Shown piece by piece: positions 1 through 9,756 of a stretch of 64,000 nt of DNA (positions are counted from its first letter, which is position 1; each line of letters begins with the position of its first letter). The translations under genes were made by a program, and so were the position numbers. The stretch is from Dolomedes plantarius (lineage: Eukaryota; Arthropoda; Arachnida; Araneae; Dolomedidae). The stretch covers positions 148,922,739 through 148,986,738 of the forward strand of contig OU015499.1 in the NCBI GenBank assembly GCA_907164885.2, read 5' to 3'. A model generated the notes under the pieces. It did no database searches, was not told the origin of the DNA, and saw only the letters and a program-made list of their open reading frames with translations.

Positions 1-720
1 AGTCACTCTGAAATTGATAATTTTAAATTTGAAAAAGTTAACAGTTTAACTTACCTGGGAGCAGAGATAAACACTAAAAATATGTTAAACCCAGACATAT
101 ATAAAAGAATCATGGCTGCAAATAGATGTTTTTAATGGCCTAAAGAGCTATTTGATATCCAACTTTCTCAAATTAAGTACTAACTGCTTCTTTACAGAAG
201 TCTTATAAGATCTGTCCTGACATATGCATCAGAGACAATGGGCATTGACTTTACATGATGTGGAAGCTTTGGGTATTTTTGAGAGAAAGATTTTGCGTAT
301 TATCAGTGGGGTCCAAGTTAATAGATCATCAAGAAGATCTAACCTAGAACTCAAAGATTTATAAACAACCTGATGTAGTAAAATTGATCAAATTACAGAA
401 GTTTGATTTGGCTGGTTGTCTGGCTAGAAAGCATGAAGATCGTTGCTGTAAGAAAATCTTTCTGGCAAATCCCATGGGAATTAGACCACAGGGCAGACCC
501 ACTAAAATGGATTGATTGTATTGAAAAACACCTAAACATTCTAAAGGTAAAAAAACTGGAAAACAGTTGCCAAAAAGAGAGGTGCCTGGCGAAGACTTCT
601 GGAGAAAGCCAGGGCCCACCCAGTGCTGTTAAGCCATTGAAGAAGAAGAATTATTTGACACTTTTACTACAGTTATTTTCTGTTCTTTAATACTTGTTAT
701 CCCTAGGAGGGGATAGGATA
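1..720 (+). pseudogene. LINE reverse-transcriptase ORF, 3' end, decayed (copy 1)
   Basis: Reading the plus strand across frames gives the C-terminal part of a non-LTR retrotransposon polyprotein. Visible pieces are a 'NSLTYLGAEINTKN' segment (thumb region after the RT palm), an 'RSVLTYASET' segment, and a tail ending in a W-x-K-E-x-A-x-x-HPG-like motif before 'KPLKKKN'. Frames break repeatedly, for example a stop right after 'AANRCF'. The window starts inside the element, so the catalytic palm is absent here; the second copy at 19776-20720 contains it. The pattern resembles RTE/Jockey-type LINE ends, but the clade is uncertain. Nothing suggests activity. Confidence 0.7.
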
Positions 721-1250
721 CATAAATCCTAATACAAAAAACATCAATTTGGCTAACACTGATATAAAGGGCTAAAATTACATATATTAAAAAATCATTC
801 TAGACATGAACTGCAAGAATGCAGTTATAAATTTTACCAGTAAAAAGTAATCTATTGAGTATAAAGAATATGCAGGTAAGAGAGCATGCAGTTTAAATCT
901 AGTTCTAAACTGACCCAAGTATAATTTTTACACTAAAATTTTTTAAAATATCATATCAAGAAATATCAGAAAGCCAGGGCCCACCCAGGGCTGTCGAGCC
1001 ATTGAAGAAGAAATATTTGACAATTTTACTACAGTTACTTTCTATTCTTTAATACTTTTATCCATAGGAGGGGATAGGATACATAGATCCTAATACAGCA
1101 AACGTCAATTTGACTAACACTGATACAAAAGACCAAAATTATATATATTAAAAAATTTCTCTAGATATGAACTGCAAGAATGCAGTTATAAATTTTACCA
1201 GTAAAAAGTAATCTATTGAGTATAAAGAAAATCTAGCGGGTAAAATCAAT
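590..1250. repeat. Imperfect tandem duplication of the LINE 3' end and tail
   Basis: The stretch beginning 'gaaagccagggcccaccc' near 605 recurs near 969 and both continue in parallel through 'aatctattgagtataaaga' (about 850 and 1210). The repeat distance is about 365 bases. It covers the end of the LINE coding region and its 3' untranslated tail. The second LINE copy (after 20660) has this region only once, so the duplication is specific to the first copy. Confidence 0.75.
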
Positions 1251-3290
1251 CTCTAAACTGACCCAAGAATAATTTTTAGAATAAAAAATTTTGAAAAACC
1301 ATATCAAGGCTGTCATAAATATCAGTTTTAACCGATTTTGTAAATCTTGAAATATTTCTTATAAAGAAATCTTTAGAATGCATGATGCAGAGAAAATTAA
1401 ACATTTTTATATAAAATACAGTCGAATGTGGTTAACTGGACCACCGGTTAATCGGATCAAGATCTAATGAATGAAAACAAATCCAATTGCATAAATATGT
1501 TCGTATAATTGGACCAGCCAGTTATTGGGCCAAAAATGATCGTATCCCAGTTTGGTACGATAAACCAGAATTGACTGTATAATAATAATTGCATAGTTTT
1601 AAAATGTTAAATAAAATATTTCTGCTTTAGTAACAATTTCAATTTTAAAAATCAAGTATTAATTTTAAATCATTCTCTTTGAAATAGATTAATTTAAAAC
1701 TTTAAACAAGCATATTATACTGAATGATGTACCTAAAATTATGAACATTTAGGAGTATTACACTTAATGCTTTTGCTGTTACCTTTGTTGCAATGAAAGA
1801 TGACCATCAATGCTATTTATTGAATCTTGTCATCAAAAATACTAACACTGAATGAATTCAGAAACAAATAATATAACATAAAATTGGTTTCAAATGCATC
1901 ATAAATAATAAGTTTTCCGACAGAAGAAAGCAATGCTTAAACTGAAGATTACTGCACATGGTGCCAAGCTATATAAACTCACCAAATTTAGTACCAATTC
2001 ATAATTAATGTGGAATATTTAATTATTTAACTAGTTCTATCTATAAATTTTGCATGAAATTAACAGTGCATATCAATTTCATTGTAATTTTTTTAAATTT
2101 AAAGCGCATAAATGATGGTTTGTTAACTTCAAGAAGATTGGATGTTTTAACAATTTTAATATAGTTTAAGCATGGAATGAAATTTAAAAAATACCAAAAA
2201 CATGAATGTTGGGGGAAATGCTGAATTTTTTACACCCTTGAATTTGATGATTATATAAGTCGTTCCTTAGTTTATGTTCTGCTACATATGGGTTGTAACC
2301 TATATAATAAATGTTGTATTATTCAGTTTAATGGCTTAATACTCTGTAATCATAAACCAGCTAAGCTTTACGCTTACATCACCAAAAGTCATCGATTATA
2401 TCTCAGAAATTTCACTTGGTTTTTTTATTCTTTTTTATCAATTTTAACTAATAAAATCTGACTGATGATCATTTAGATGTTTTTAGCCAATGACATTTGA
2501 AATTACCTTCAGATAACAAATCATAAGTTCAGTGAATGAAAAATGTTTTGAATTTGTTTCATAGTATTTCAATTTTCTTTCTTTTCAAATAATACAATCA
2601 GGAAGATCAGAGCTTACCCTTGGTTATTCATATCTCAATTATTACTTTTAAAAATTAATTTTTATACTTTGGAAATAATTTAAACTTTAATTTTTGTTCT
2701 AAAAATTCACCTGTAATACTATTGTCCTTTTTTTTTTTCATTCATCTATATACACTGAAATTATCTTGCTACAAACTTTTAAATTTTACGTACTTTATTT
2801 ATTTTTTTTTACAATATTTGTAATTGTATGTGTCTATCTTGAAGTATTTACATGTTTATTTTATAGCTTTTAAGATTTTTTATGAAAATAAAATTCTTGT
2901 ATTTTGAATCCATTGTTTCCACACTATCCTATGACAATTTTTTTTTCAATTTAAATTTTCACCTGCTTTTAGAAACCGATTGATACATTTTGGACACTTT
3001 GGGAATAGTTAGGCTATTTTAATTATTTTAATTATTAGATAAATGCTGAATTCAACATTTTTTCTTTAAAATATTCTAATGTTGTTTATCAGCTACTTAC
3101 TGTTGAATTTTCATAAAAAGTGTACATTGTCAGGCTAAAAGTTTTAAAACAGTAAGAAATAATATTTTCCTGGATGAAAACTCCACTTGGTGAAGTTTGA
3201 CAACTTCCCACTGCACTGCACAGGATAAAGATCTGTTCCCCGTATATTTTATCTTTTACCACAATTATTAACAGTTCAAAAACATTTGTA
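720..3290. repeat. Long AT-rich non-coding tail of the LINE/Merlin composite repeat (copy 1)
   Basis: No convincing gene is present. The sequence aligns in order with 20720-22570, so it is part of a repeated unit, not unique DNA. The only recognisable insertion is the short MITE at 1419-1577. The rest is A/T-rich sequence with poly-T runs. Confidence 0.65.
1419..1577. mobile_element. Tigger/pogo-like MITE, 159 bp, TA target site
   Basis: The ends are inverted: CAGTCGAATGTGGTT on the left and the reverse complement of CAGTCAATTCTGGTT on the right, each bordered by TA. The paralogous sequence near 21141 reads straight through 'aaaatatattaataattgc' with no element, which confirms insertion at a TA. 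Interior blocks such as 'aattggaccagcc' are shared with 27055-27206, so both belong to one family. No coding capacity. Confidence 0.85.
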
Positions 3291-3975
3291 TAACTCATAA
3301 CCAGGAAAATTCCTAAACACAGTATGTCTGACTTCTACGTTGATATATTTATACATTTTGAATAAAAATGTACTTTTCCGGAAACAGGGACTCCCACACA
3401 AAAACCAGCCAAATCTGACACCAGCTCTCGTCAATCATAAATGCTGTCGCTAAATGGAACATTGAAAAAAATGAAAGACTTTCATAAACAATAATTCTAT
3501 TACATCCCGCTAATCGAATTGTACCAAAACATGAATGGCCATCATACAAGAAAACATCGCAGATGGAAGCAACATCTTTTCAGATTGTTCAAAAGGCTAC
3601 AAAACTAATGAATTGAAATCTGCCGGCTTTGTACACTTCACTGTAAATCATAGTTTTCATGTTTGTCGACCCTGTAACTGGATTTCACACCCAAGGAATA
3701 GAGCAGTTGTGGGGCAGGGCAAAATGGTGCAGAAAATGCCAACGGGGAACTGCTCACCAATATTTTGATTCATAACTGATCGAGTTTCTGTGGCAACGTT
3801 TGCATCCTAAAATGGACATGTTTTGAGCAATACTAAGAGATATTTACAATTTAATACCTGCTTCTTAAACTGATCTTTTATTTCTTTAGTATCTCTTTAT
3901 TTCATTATTTTCTTCTTACTTTTCTTTTAATACATTAGTATGGATGTAATAAAATATTTGTTTGCGAAATATTTG
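3290..3975 (+). pseudogene. Merlin-like (IS1016/ISXO2-type) transposase fragment, copy 1
   Basis: From 3535 the plus strand encodes 'IIQENIADGSNIFSDCSKGY', then 'HFTVNHSF', a decayed P-x-T-G-x-H-T-Q motif, and, after frame changes, 'EFLWQR' and 'AILRDIYN'. This order matches the C-terminal half of ISXO2/IS1016-type DDE transposases, whose eukaryotic relatives are Merlin elements. The 'SD' in 'FSDC' sits where the family carries a catalytic Asp. The N-terminal half cannot be read, and stops interrupt the frame. Two further copies lie at 22690-22960 and 23400-23650. Homology to those copies stops near 3970, where the next repeat unit begins. Confidence 0.6.
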
Positions 3976-4066
3976 CTTAAAAAATCTTTTCAAAAAATCT
4001 TGTGTTTTGATCCCATGGGTTGGAGGGTGAATGTAGCATGACTTTACTATTTAGCATTGAAATGTA

Positions 4067-4991
4067 GCATGCAATAGGCCTGGGCGATGCATCGATACAT
4101 CGTGAAAAACCGGTGTGAAGCCGACATCGTCACACCGGTTTCATAATTTTCAAATCGGCGATATATCGTAACATCGCGATTTCCCCGTGTCACGAATCTA
4201 GCGATGTACGCATACGCGAGTTCCCGATGTCACACAAACGGTTCCGATGTTTCTGTGTGCGCATGCGCGATGTTACGATGTCGCATCGCCTGGTCGACGA
4301 TTTCCAGGTGTCCGATGTTTCTGTGTGCGCATGCGCGATGTTACGATGTCGCATCGCTTGGTCGACGATTTCCCGGTGTCCGATGTTTGTACACATGCGC
4401 GGTTTTACTATATCACATCGCTTAGCTGGGACGATTTTTCGGTTTCACACCGTCAATACTTAGACGGACTATAATAGACTGACGACTCCTCGAATTCTTT
4501 TTGAGCATAAGGGGATTTTCCATCACGTGACTTTCTCTTCGATGTTGTGATAGAGTATGTTGTAGTGATAAGAAAGACGAAGCGATAAATCGCAAAGGTC
4601 CGGACCTGCACAAGAGTCCTGCTTTCTGCACATGCGTGTGAACTTGGGATTTGTTTCGACTGTCAGTGTGTTTACTGTGAGATTCTTTGGTCGTACTTGT
4701 TTTTAGAGTATTCAGCACGGAGTGTTATTACAAGACAAAGAGCTGCATTGCTTTGAAAAAATGCAGAAATGCAGATATTCTTGGCTCAAAATAAGAGATA
4801 CTTGAATGTTTAATTAGTTTAGTCAGTTGCAGGACAACAACCTGGTCTCATTTTTATGTATGAATCTATGTTACTTTTTTTAGGGAGGCACGTTGCCACC
4901 TGGTGGCTACGTTCATGGTTAACATCGCGATGTTGGACTGACGATGTATCGCGATGTCAAAAATGTAACATCGCCCAGGTCTAGCATGCAA
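4067..4991. mobile_element. Non-autonomous hAT element with 8-bp target duplication
   Basis: The element spans 4075-4983 (909 bp). Its ends are inverted: TAGGCCTGGGCGATG at the left, and CATCGCCCAGGTCTA at the right. It is flanked by a perfect 8-bp direct repeat GCATGCAA (4067-4074 and 4984-4991). TIR style and 8-bp duplication are typical of hAT. The paralogous site near 36358 ('tagcacgcaacac') is empty. The interior has no transposase frame and is dominated by CATCG/CGATG motifs and a 68-bp tandem repeat. Confidence 0.9.
4196..4450. repeat. 68-bp tandem repeat inside the hAT MITE
   Basis: The motif CCGATGTTT recurs at 4244, 4312 and 4380, a 68-bp period. Each unit contains 'gcatgcgcgatgttacgatg' and a 'ggtcgacgattt' block, with degenerate partial units at both edges. 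The overlapping short open frames in this stretch arise from the repeat and are not genes. Confidence 0.9.
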
Positions 4992-5597
4992 CACTAGCCG
5001 TTTGTCTAAACCTCCCCAAGTTGGCCAATATAAACACACCACACTTTACAGCAACATCGCTGGACGATAGACGAATGGCTAGGGCGCTGGCGTTTCGTAC
5101 CGCTGGCGTAGTCCGTGGGTTCGAATCCCACTGCTGTCATGGATGTTTGTAGCTGTTCGGAATCGGCTTGAAGCGGTAGAATGAGCTCTCGTGTAGCAAA
5201 AGATGACCGTAGCGTTCTCAATCAACCAATCGCATAGAAATATCGTTATTAGCCATCTATCTCTCGGGCTCGAGGTAGCCTTGTGGTAGCGCGCTGGCTT
5301 TCAGTGCTGAGGGTGCTCGGATCGAATCCCGACGTGCGCCATTCAATAGATCCGAGATATGGGCACGTTAAATCCGTAGACCTTGAAGTCCCTCTATGAG
5401 GTCAGAGTGGGTGGGGGAGGGTACGATCCACGGAGTTGTCGCCCCTGGTGGTGTTAGATCAGAACTGATGTGGCAACCAGCTAAGACAGACTCCGACCGT
5501 TGTGGTGCTATAAAAACCGGTGCCTCACACACGAAGCTTATACGGACCTGGTCTGGCTATTCCGGCCAGGGGGCATTAGGAACAACAACAAACACTA
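4992..5597 (+). mobile_element. Dimeric tRNA-derived SINE
   Basis: Two tRNA-like units lie in tandem. Unit 1 has an A-box-like TGGCTAGGGCGCTGG at 5076 and a perfect B box GGTTCGAATCC at 5118-5128. Unit 2 has GTGGTAGCGCGCTGG at 5283 and GGATCGAATCC at 5319-5329. These are internal RNA polymerase III promoter elements. A tRNA-unrelated body follows and the element ends in an (AAC)n tail at 5580-5591. AACACTA follows the tail and also occurs just before the element (4990-4996), a short target-site duplication. The paralogous unit at 36282-40234 lacks the insertion. Confidence 0.75.
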
Positions 5598-6801
5598 TGT
5601 TAGGTACGCAGCTATTCAAAGGAAACACTGCTTGAAAATTAGACAGAGCAGGACTCACAGCGAGAAAAATGTAATAAATCCAAATTGTAATTACGAAAAA
5701 AAGAGCTTAAAAAAAAACAAATTTATATTTAAATTAAAAACTATGAAAAAAATACAAATAAGATAATAAACTCCACATTTTTTAAATCACCTGAAGTTAA
5801 ATCGAAATGATTTTATTGAATTATAATGAATTTCTACATTTACTTCAAAATTAATTTTGAAGATTTATTTTTATGCTTGCTTCTTATCGTTCATAACACG
5901 CTCCTTCTATTGCAATAATGTAAACAATTCAACACGAACTAAAACTTATAGAGAGGGCATAGACTGCCGAACAAATTAACTGAAAACCCACCCTAGCATT
6001 TAAAATTTTAACTTTTCAACAAAAGATTGTGCAGTTGAGACAAATCCTCAAATTGAAAACGGACAAATATAAATAAAATTAAGTAATTCAACACAGCAAG
6101 ATAATTAGTCTGAAGTCGATATTAGTTCTTAGTCGGTTACCTCGATCTATAGTTTAGTTCCGTTACTGAAACAGAATCTTGCCTAATGTTGCGTTGAGTC
6201 CAAAGTGCGTGATTTCTGTTTATTTTTGTTTACGTTCTTAGTGTTAATAATTATCTTGCTCTGTTGAATTATTTAATTTTAGTTATATATGCTTCTCTAT
6301 TACACCTTTTACCAGTTCTGTTTCAGTATCCAGGTGTGACAATTTTGATGATATATCTCTATTTATTTCTCATCCATACGATCATTTACAGTTTCCGTTT
6401 TAAGAGAATTCGTGGTTTGATGTGATTATTTTTAAAAAACTCTCTCTCTCTCTCCATGCACTCAGAAGAGTGAGGTAAAATTGTCCAATGGGTCACGAAG
6501 TTTAATAAGATTTCATATTTGTATCCATCTTCGATATTACGTAACATACCAAACTTGTGGGATGGTTTTGTAAAAGGGAGATATATAAAAATTCAATTAA
6601 AATGATCTCCACGTAAATTAATGTACATAATGAAATTTTGCTTACAATGAGGAATAAATTTTAATATTTTTTCTACATTTTAACTTACAAGGAAAAAAAC
6701 TGAGATTCTGAGAAATTGTTGAACAACAACCTTAAACCCATATGTTCACTGGAAAACCCATAACAAACCAAGTCTAGGAGCCCTGGTTTAGAGCATACAT
6801 A

Positions 6802-8106
6802 CAAGATGCGCCCATAAAGTACGCGGACAATTTTTTATGAATAAGAAAAATATTCCTCACCGTCAAATAAATCTATCTACTTCAAAATAATCGCCAAAGG
6901 AGTCTATACAATTTTTCCAACGTTTCTTCAAGTCATCGAAACACTGATTATAGGAGTTGGAACTAACTGTTCGCAATATACGCTTAACATTTGATTTAAT
7001 ATCCGAGACATTTTCAAATCCCTGTCATTTGATGGCCATCTTAAGAAAAAAATCAGCTGGCATTAAGTCGGGAGAACATGGTGGGTGATTTATCACTGAA
7101 ATTGAATGCAAAATATTGTTGTACTGAAATTGCTGTATGGGGCCTTGCCTTATCGTGTAAAAGAAACCATTGCCCAGAATCAAATAGTTCCTTGCTAACT
7201 CGCGTTATCCTGTTTCTTAATCGAAAAAGCATCTCCTAGTAAAATTACTGATTAATTGTTTGATTTTCAGAAACAAATTCGTGGTGAATAAATCCTTTGT
7301 ATTAAAAAAATGAAATCAGCATCAACTTAGTTTTTGAATTTGACCTCCGTGCCCCCCCCCCTTTTTTTGTATGGGAGAAGACGCTCTTTTCCACTGTGCA
7401 CTTTGTCTTTTTGTTTCTGGGTGGTACTGTAGACACTAGGTATCATCTCCTGCTAAAATACACTTTAAGAAACTGTTGTCTTGTTGCGCAGTAGTCAGCA
7501 AATCTTCACAGCAAGCTTTTCTGTCTTCTATTTTCTGTTCTGTCAAAATCCGAGGCACAAGTCGAACACAAACTTGTCTTATTTTCAGATTTTCAATTAA
7601 AATTTATCTATAGCTTTCTTTGCTTATCCCATGCATGTCTGAAAGTTGCTGAGTTGTTACAAGTCTGTTAGCTTTTACCAAAGAAAAAATTTTCAAAACT
7701 TTTCCCTCATTCTTTGAAGTTTAAGGACGTCCTGTCTTTGGTTCATCTTCAATGTTTTCTCGCCCACATTTAAAACGGTTACCACTCATACACCTGTGTT
7801 CTTGATTACGATGCATCACTATATACTGTTCGAATCATCCCTAAAGAGTCGGTAGCGGATTTACCTAATTTGTAACAAAATTTAATGTTACAACGTTCTT
7901 CCATTCCGAAGAAAATTTTTTTGTACAATGCCTTCTCAGTAAATGAAAATTACTACGGCGTTTTGATATGCAAATGACTAAATAACCAGTTTAAACTGGC
8001 GTTAACAACAGTTGAAATGTCATTCTTTCTAGCCAGGCGTTTATTCTTTCACTTTTCTTATTTTATAGTTTGATCTTTTAATTTGTCTGTTTATGGGCGC
8101 ACCTTG
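6802..8106 (-). mobile_element. Full-length mariner element with dead transposase (copy 1)
   Basis: The ends are inverted (CAAGATGCGCCCATAAAGT left, TTTATGGGCGCACCTTG right), the length is about 1.3 kb, and TA precedes the left end, all typical of mariner. Minus-strand fragments include 'GEKALKINQRPSNSKNEGKV'-type HTH sequence as seen in copy 2, 'HDKARPHTA' (second catalytic Asp) and 'SPDLMPADFF' (third Asp). The final segment 'RWKNCIDSFGDYFE' matches mariner C-termini. Frameshifts and stops prevent a continuous product. The flanks match copy 2, so this copy arrived by segmental duplication. Confidence 0.85.
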
Positions 8107-8545
8107 CAATAGATACGCTCTTTTTCTCCAGGTCATGGAATATTAGTTTACGGGAGGAATGCACATTTAAAAACATTCTTTCACTAACTTTGTAAGTTCT
8201 CAGGCGAACTGTTGGATCCCCAAACGTTACCACATTTAGCATAGCCACAAACTAATTTTTTAAGGCTCCAGCGACCAAACAGTTAAAAAATTTAAAATGA
8301 GTTACTACTGGAGAGTAAAAGGAGAAGGTTCCGTAAAAAATGACTTTTATATAATCTTAAATCATTAAATTTGTCTACAAAAACAAAAACGAAACTTTTA
8401 ATGCATTAAAACGAGAGATCCTCCTACATCTAGAACATATTTCCTAAAATTACATAACACAATTATCAACGACGAACACATGTTTTGAAGTATAAAAAGT
8501 TTTATTTCGGAATACGAGGTGAAACACAATTCAAATAAAATCAGA

Positions 8546-8935
8546 GGTTAGAAAATCTTTTCTCATACACAGTGCACGCGAAACTCTTCTCACCTGTGTG
8601 GGTGCGGAGATGTGTTTTTAAATGACCCTGTTGAAAATATTTTTTCTCACATGCAGTGCAAGCTAAAGGTTTCTCTCCTACGTGGGTGTGGAGATGTCTT
8701 TTTAAACTACCCTTTTAAGAAAATCTTTTGTGACAGTGGAAGTGAAAAGTTTCTTTCATGTGCGAGGGGAAATCTGTGCACTGGAACCTTTTATAGTTTC
8801 ACTTATTCTACATGTGTCAAATGAAGTGAATTCATGTTCCACTTTAGTAGGGTTTTGTTCGCAGGAATGGATTTCATTGGAAGGTCATTTTAGACTGGAA
8901 ATTCCCGACAATTCCTTTTCTGACATGCCGACGTT
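8546..8935 (-). pseudogene. C2H2 zinc-finger gene fragment, N-terminal part, dead
   Basis: Minus strand from about 8930: ATG is followed by codons matching the N-terminus of the intact paralogue at 9757-10770 ('ELSGISSLK'). A stop then replaces the next codon. Later codons still align with 'EQNPTKVE' and 'FTSFD', followed by two or three corrupted fingers down to 8546. It is a 5' fragment of a third zinc-finger gene copy. Its 3' end coincides with the edge of the 3985-8546 repeat unit, where paralogy to 40234 stops. Confidence 0.75.
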
Positions 8936-9366
8936 TCTGTACACGATAAACACGGAAAAGACACTATTGAATTAAAATTTTTCTCACATACAGTGCAAGC
9001 AAAAGGTTTTCCTCCTGTGTGGGTGTGGAGATGTGATTTGAATTTCTCCTGCCGAGAAAACCTTTTCTCACATACAGTGCGGGCGAAAGGTTTCTCTCCT
9101 GAGGGGAAGCGGAGATGAGAATTTGAAGTATGCTGTACAGAAAGTTTTTTCTCACATACATTGCAGGCGAAAGGTTTCTCTCCTGTATGGATGCGACGAT
9201 GTCTTTTTAAAGGACCCTCTTGAGAAAATCTTTTCTGGCATACAGTGCACGCGAAAGGTTTCTCTCCTTTGTGTATGCGATGATGTATGTTAAAAGCACC
9301 CTGTAGAGAAATTTTTTTCCACACTTCCGAAAATTTCACGCACAAACAAGCAAGCGTATTATACAC
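8890..9366 (-). pseudogene. C2H2 zinc-finger array fragment (about four fingers)
   Basis: A 158-residue open frame holds fingers with the linker GEKPFACTVC: 'CQKRFSQEGPLKRHRRIH', 'CEKKLSVQHTSNSHLRF', 'CEKRFSRQEKFKSHLHTH', and a last one broken after 'CEKNF'. The second finger lacks its final zinc-binding His (HLRFPSGEKP instead of [10 protein letters not shown]), and the third begins with ARTVC. After the fourth CxxC the frame leaves finger sequence. The N-terminal 30 residues are not finger-like, and no start context distinguishes it. A decayed remnant of an array is more likely than an expressed protein. It has a paralogue at 50390-50530. Confidence 0.65.
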
Positions 9367-9756
9367 GTGTGCGTATTATAGACAAAATTTTACGGTATGT
9401 CTAAACTGAACTTGAATTTCAACTTAACAGGACAGATTCCCCACGTCAGGGCTAAAATATTTCTTTGCGTCAAAAATCCGTTTCTTACGATAGTAGAGAG
9501 TTGGTTACATCACTGAATGGGCAGATGTAATCACTGATGTAATCACTGATGAGATACCTTTCACATCTGTCCTCAAGCCATAAACCTATCTCTCATACCC
9601 TGCTAATGGAAGTGTTTTACTTTTAAAATTTCCCTCTGCAGGAAATACTTTCTCACATTGATAGTACAATCGAAAGCTCTATATTCTGTATGGATACATT
9701 CTTTTAAATTAATCTAGTTTAGAAAACATTTTCTCACATATAGTGCACACATAAAT
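9367..9756 (-). pseudogene. Degenerate zinc-finger remnants downstream of the intact gene
   Basis: The minus strand just past the stop of the intact gene reads 'CTICEKMFSK' and further broken finger pieces in shifted frames. It aligns with 50530-50928 in the second block. No usable reading frame remains. 9370-9560 aligns with 50560-50720 and shows no features of its own. Confidence 0.6.

Larger units (their letters stand above)
3985..8546. repeat. Large dispersed repeat unit, copy 1 (pairs with 36282-40234)
   Basis: The flanks 'gatcccatgggttggaggg', then 5600-6800, the mariner at 6802-8106 and the tail up to 'aaataaaatcagag' (8546) align in order with 36282-40234. Copy 1 additionally carries a hAT MITE and a dimeric SINE. 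Copy 2 additionally carries a 246-bp MITE and a 650-bp piggyBac MITE. Because the mariner and its flanks match in both copies, the mariner was a passenger of the duplication. I could not identify what the unit itself is; 5600-6801 and 8107-8546 contain no recognisable gene. Confidence 0.8.

Noticed and set aside
4196..4450. CRISPR-like regularly spaced repeats
   Set aside because: The repeats are contiguous without unique spacers, lie in a eukaryotic transposon, and no cas genes exist.
4190..4474. Several overlapping open frames rich in Cys, Arg and His
   Set aside because: They arise from the 68-bp tandem repeat in the hAT MITE; all three frames are open because the repeat lacks stops.
5076..5329. 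True tRNA genes
   Set aside because: The two tRNA-like units lack a convincing cloverleaf with a matched acceptor stem and are part of a SINE with an (AAC)n tail.
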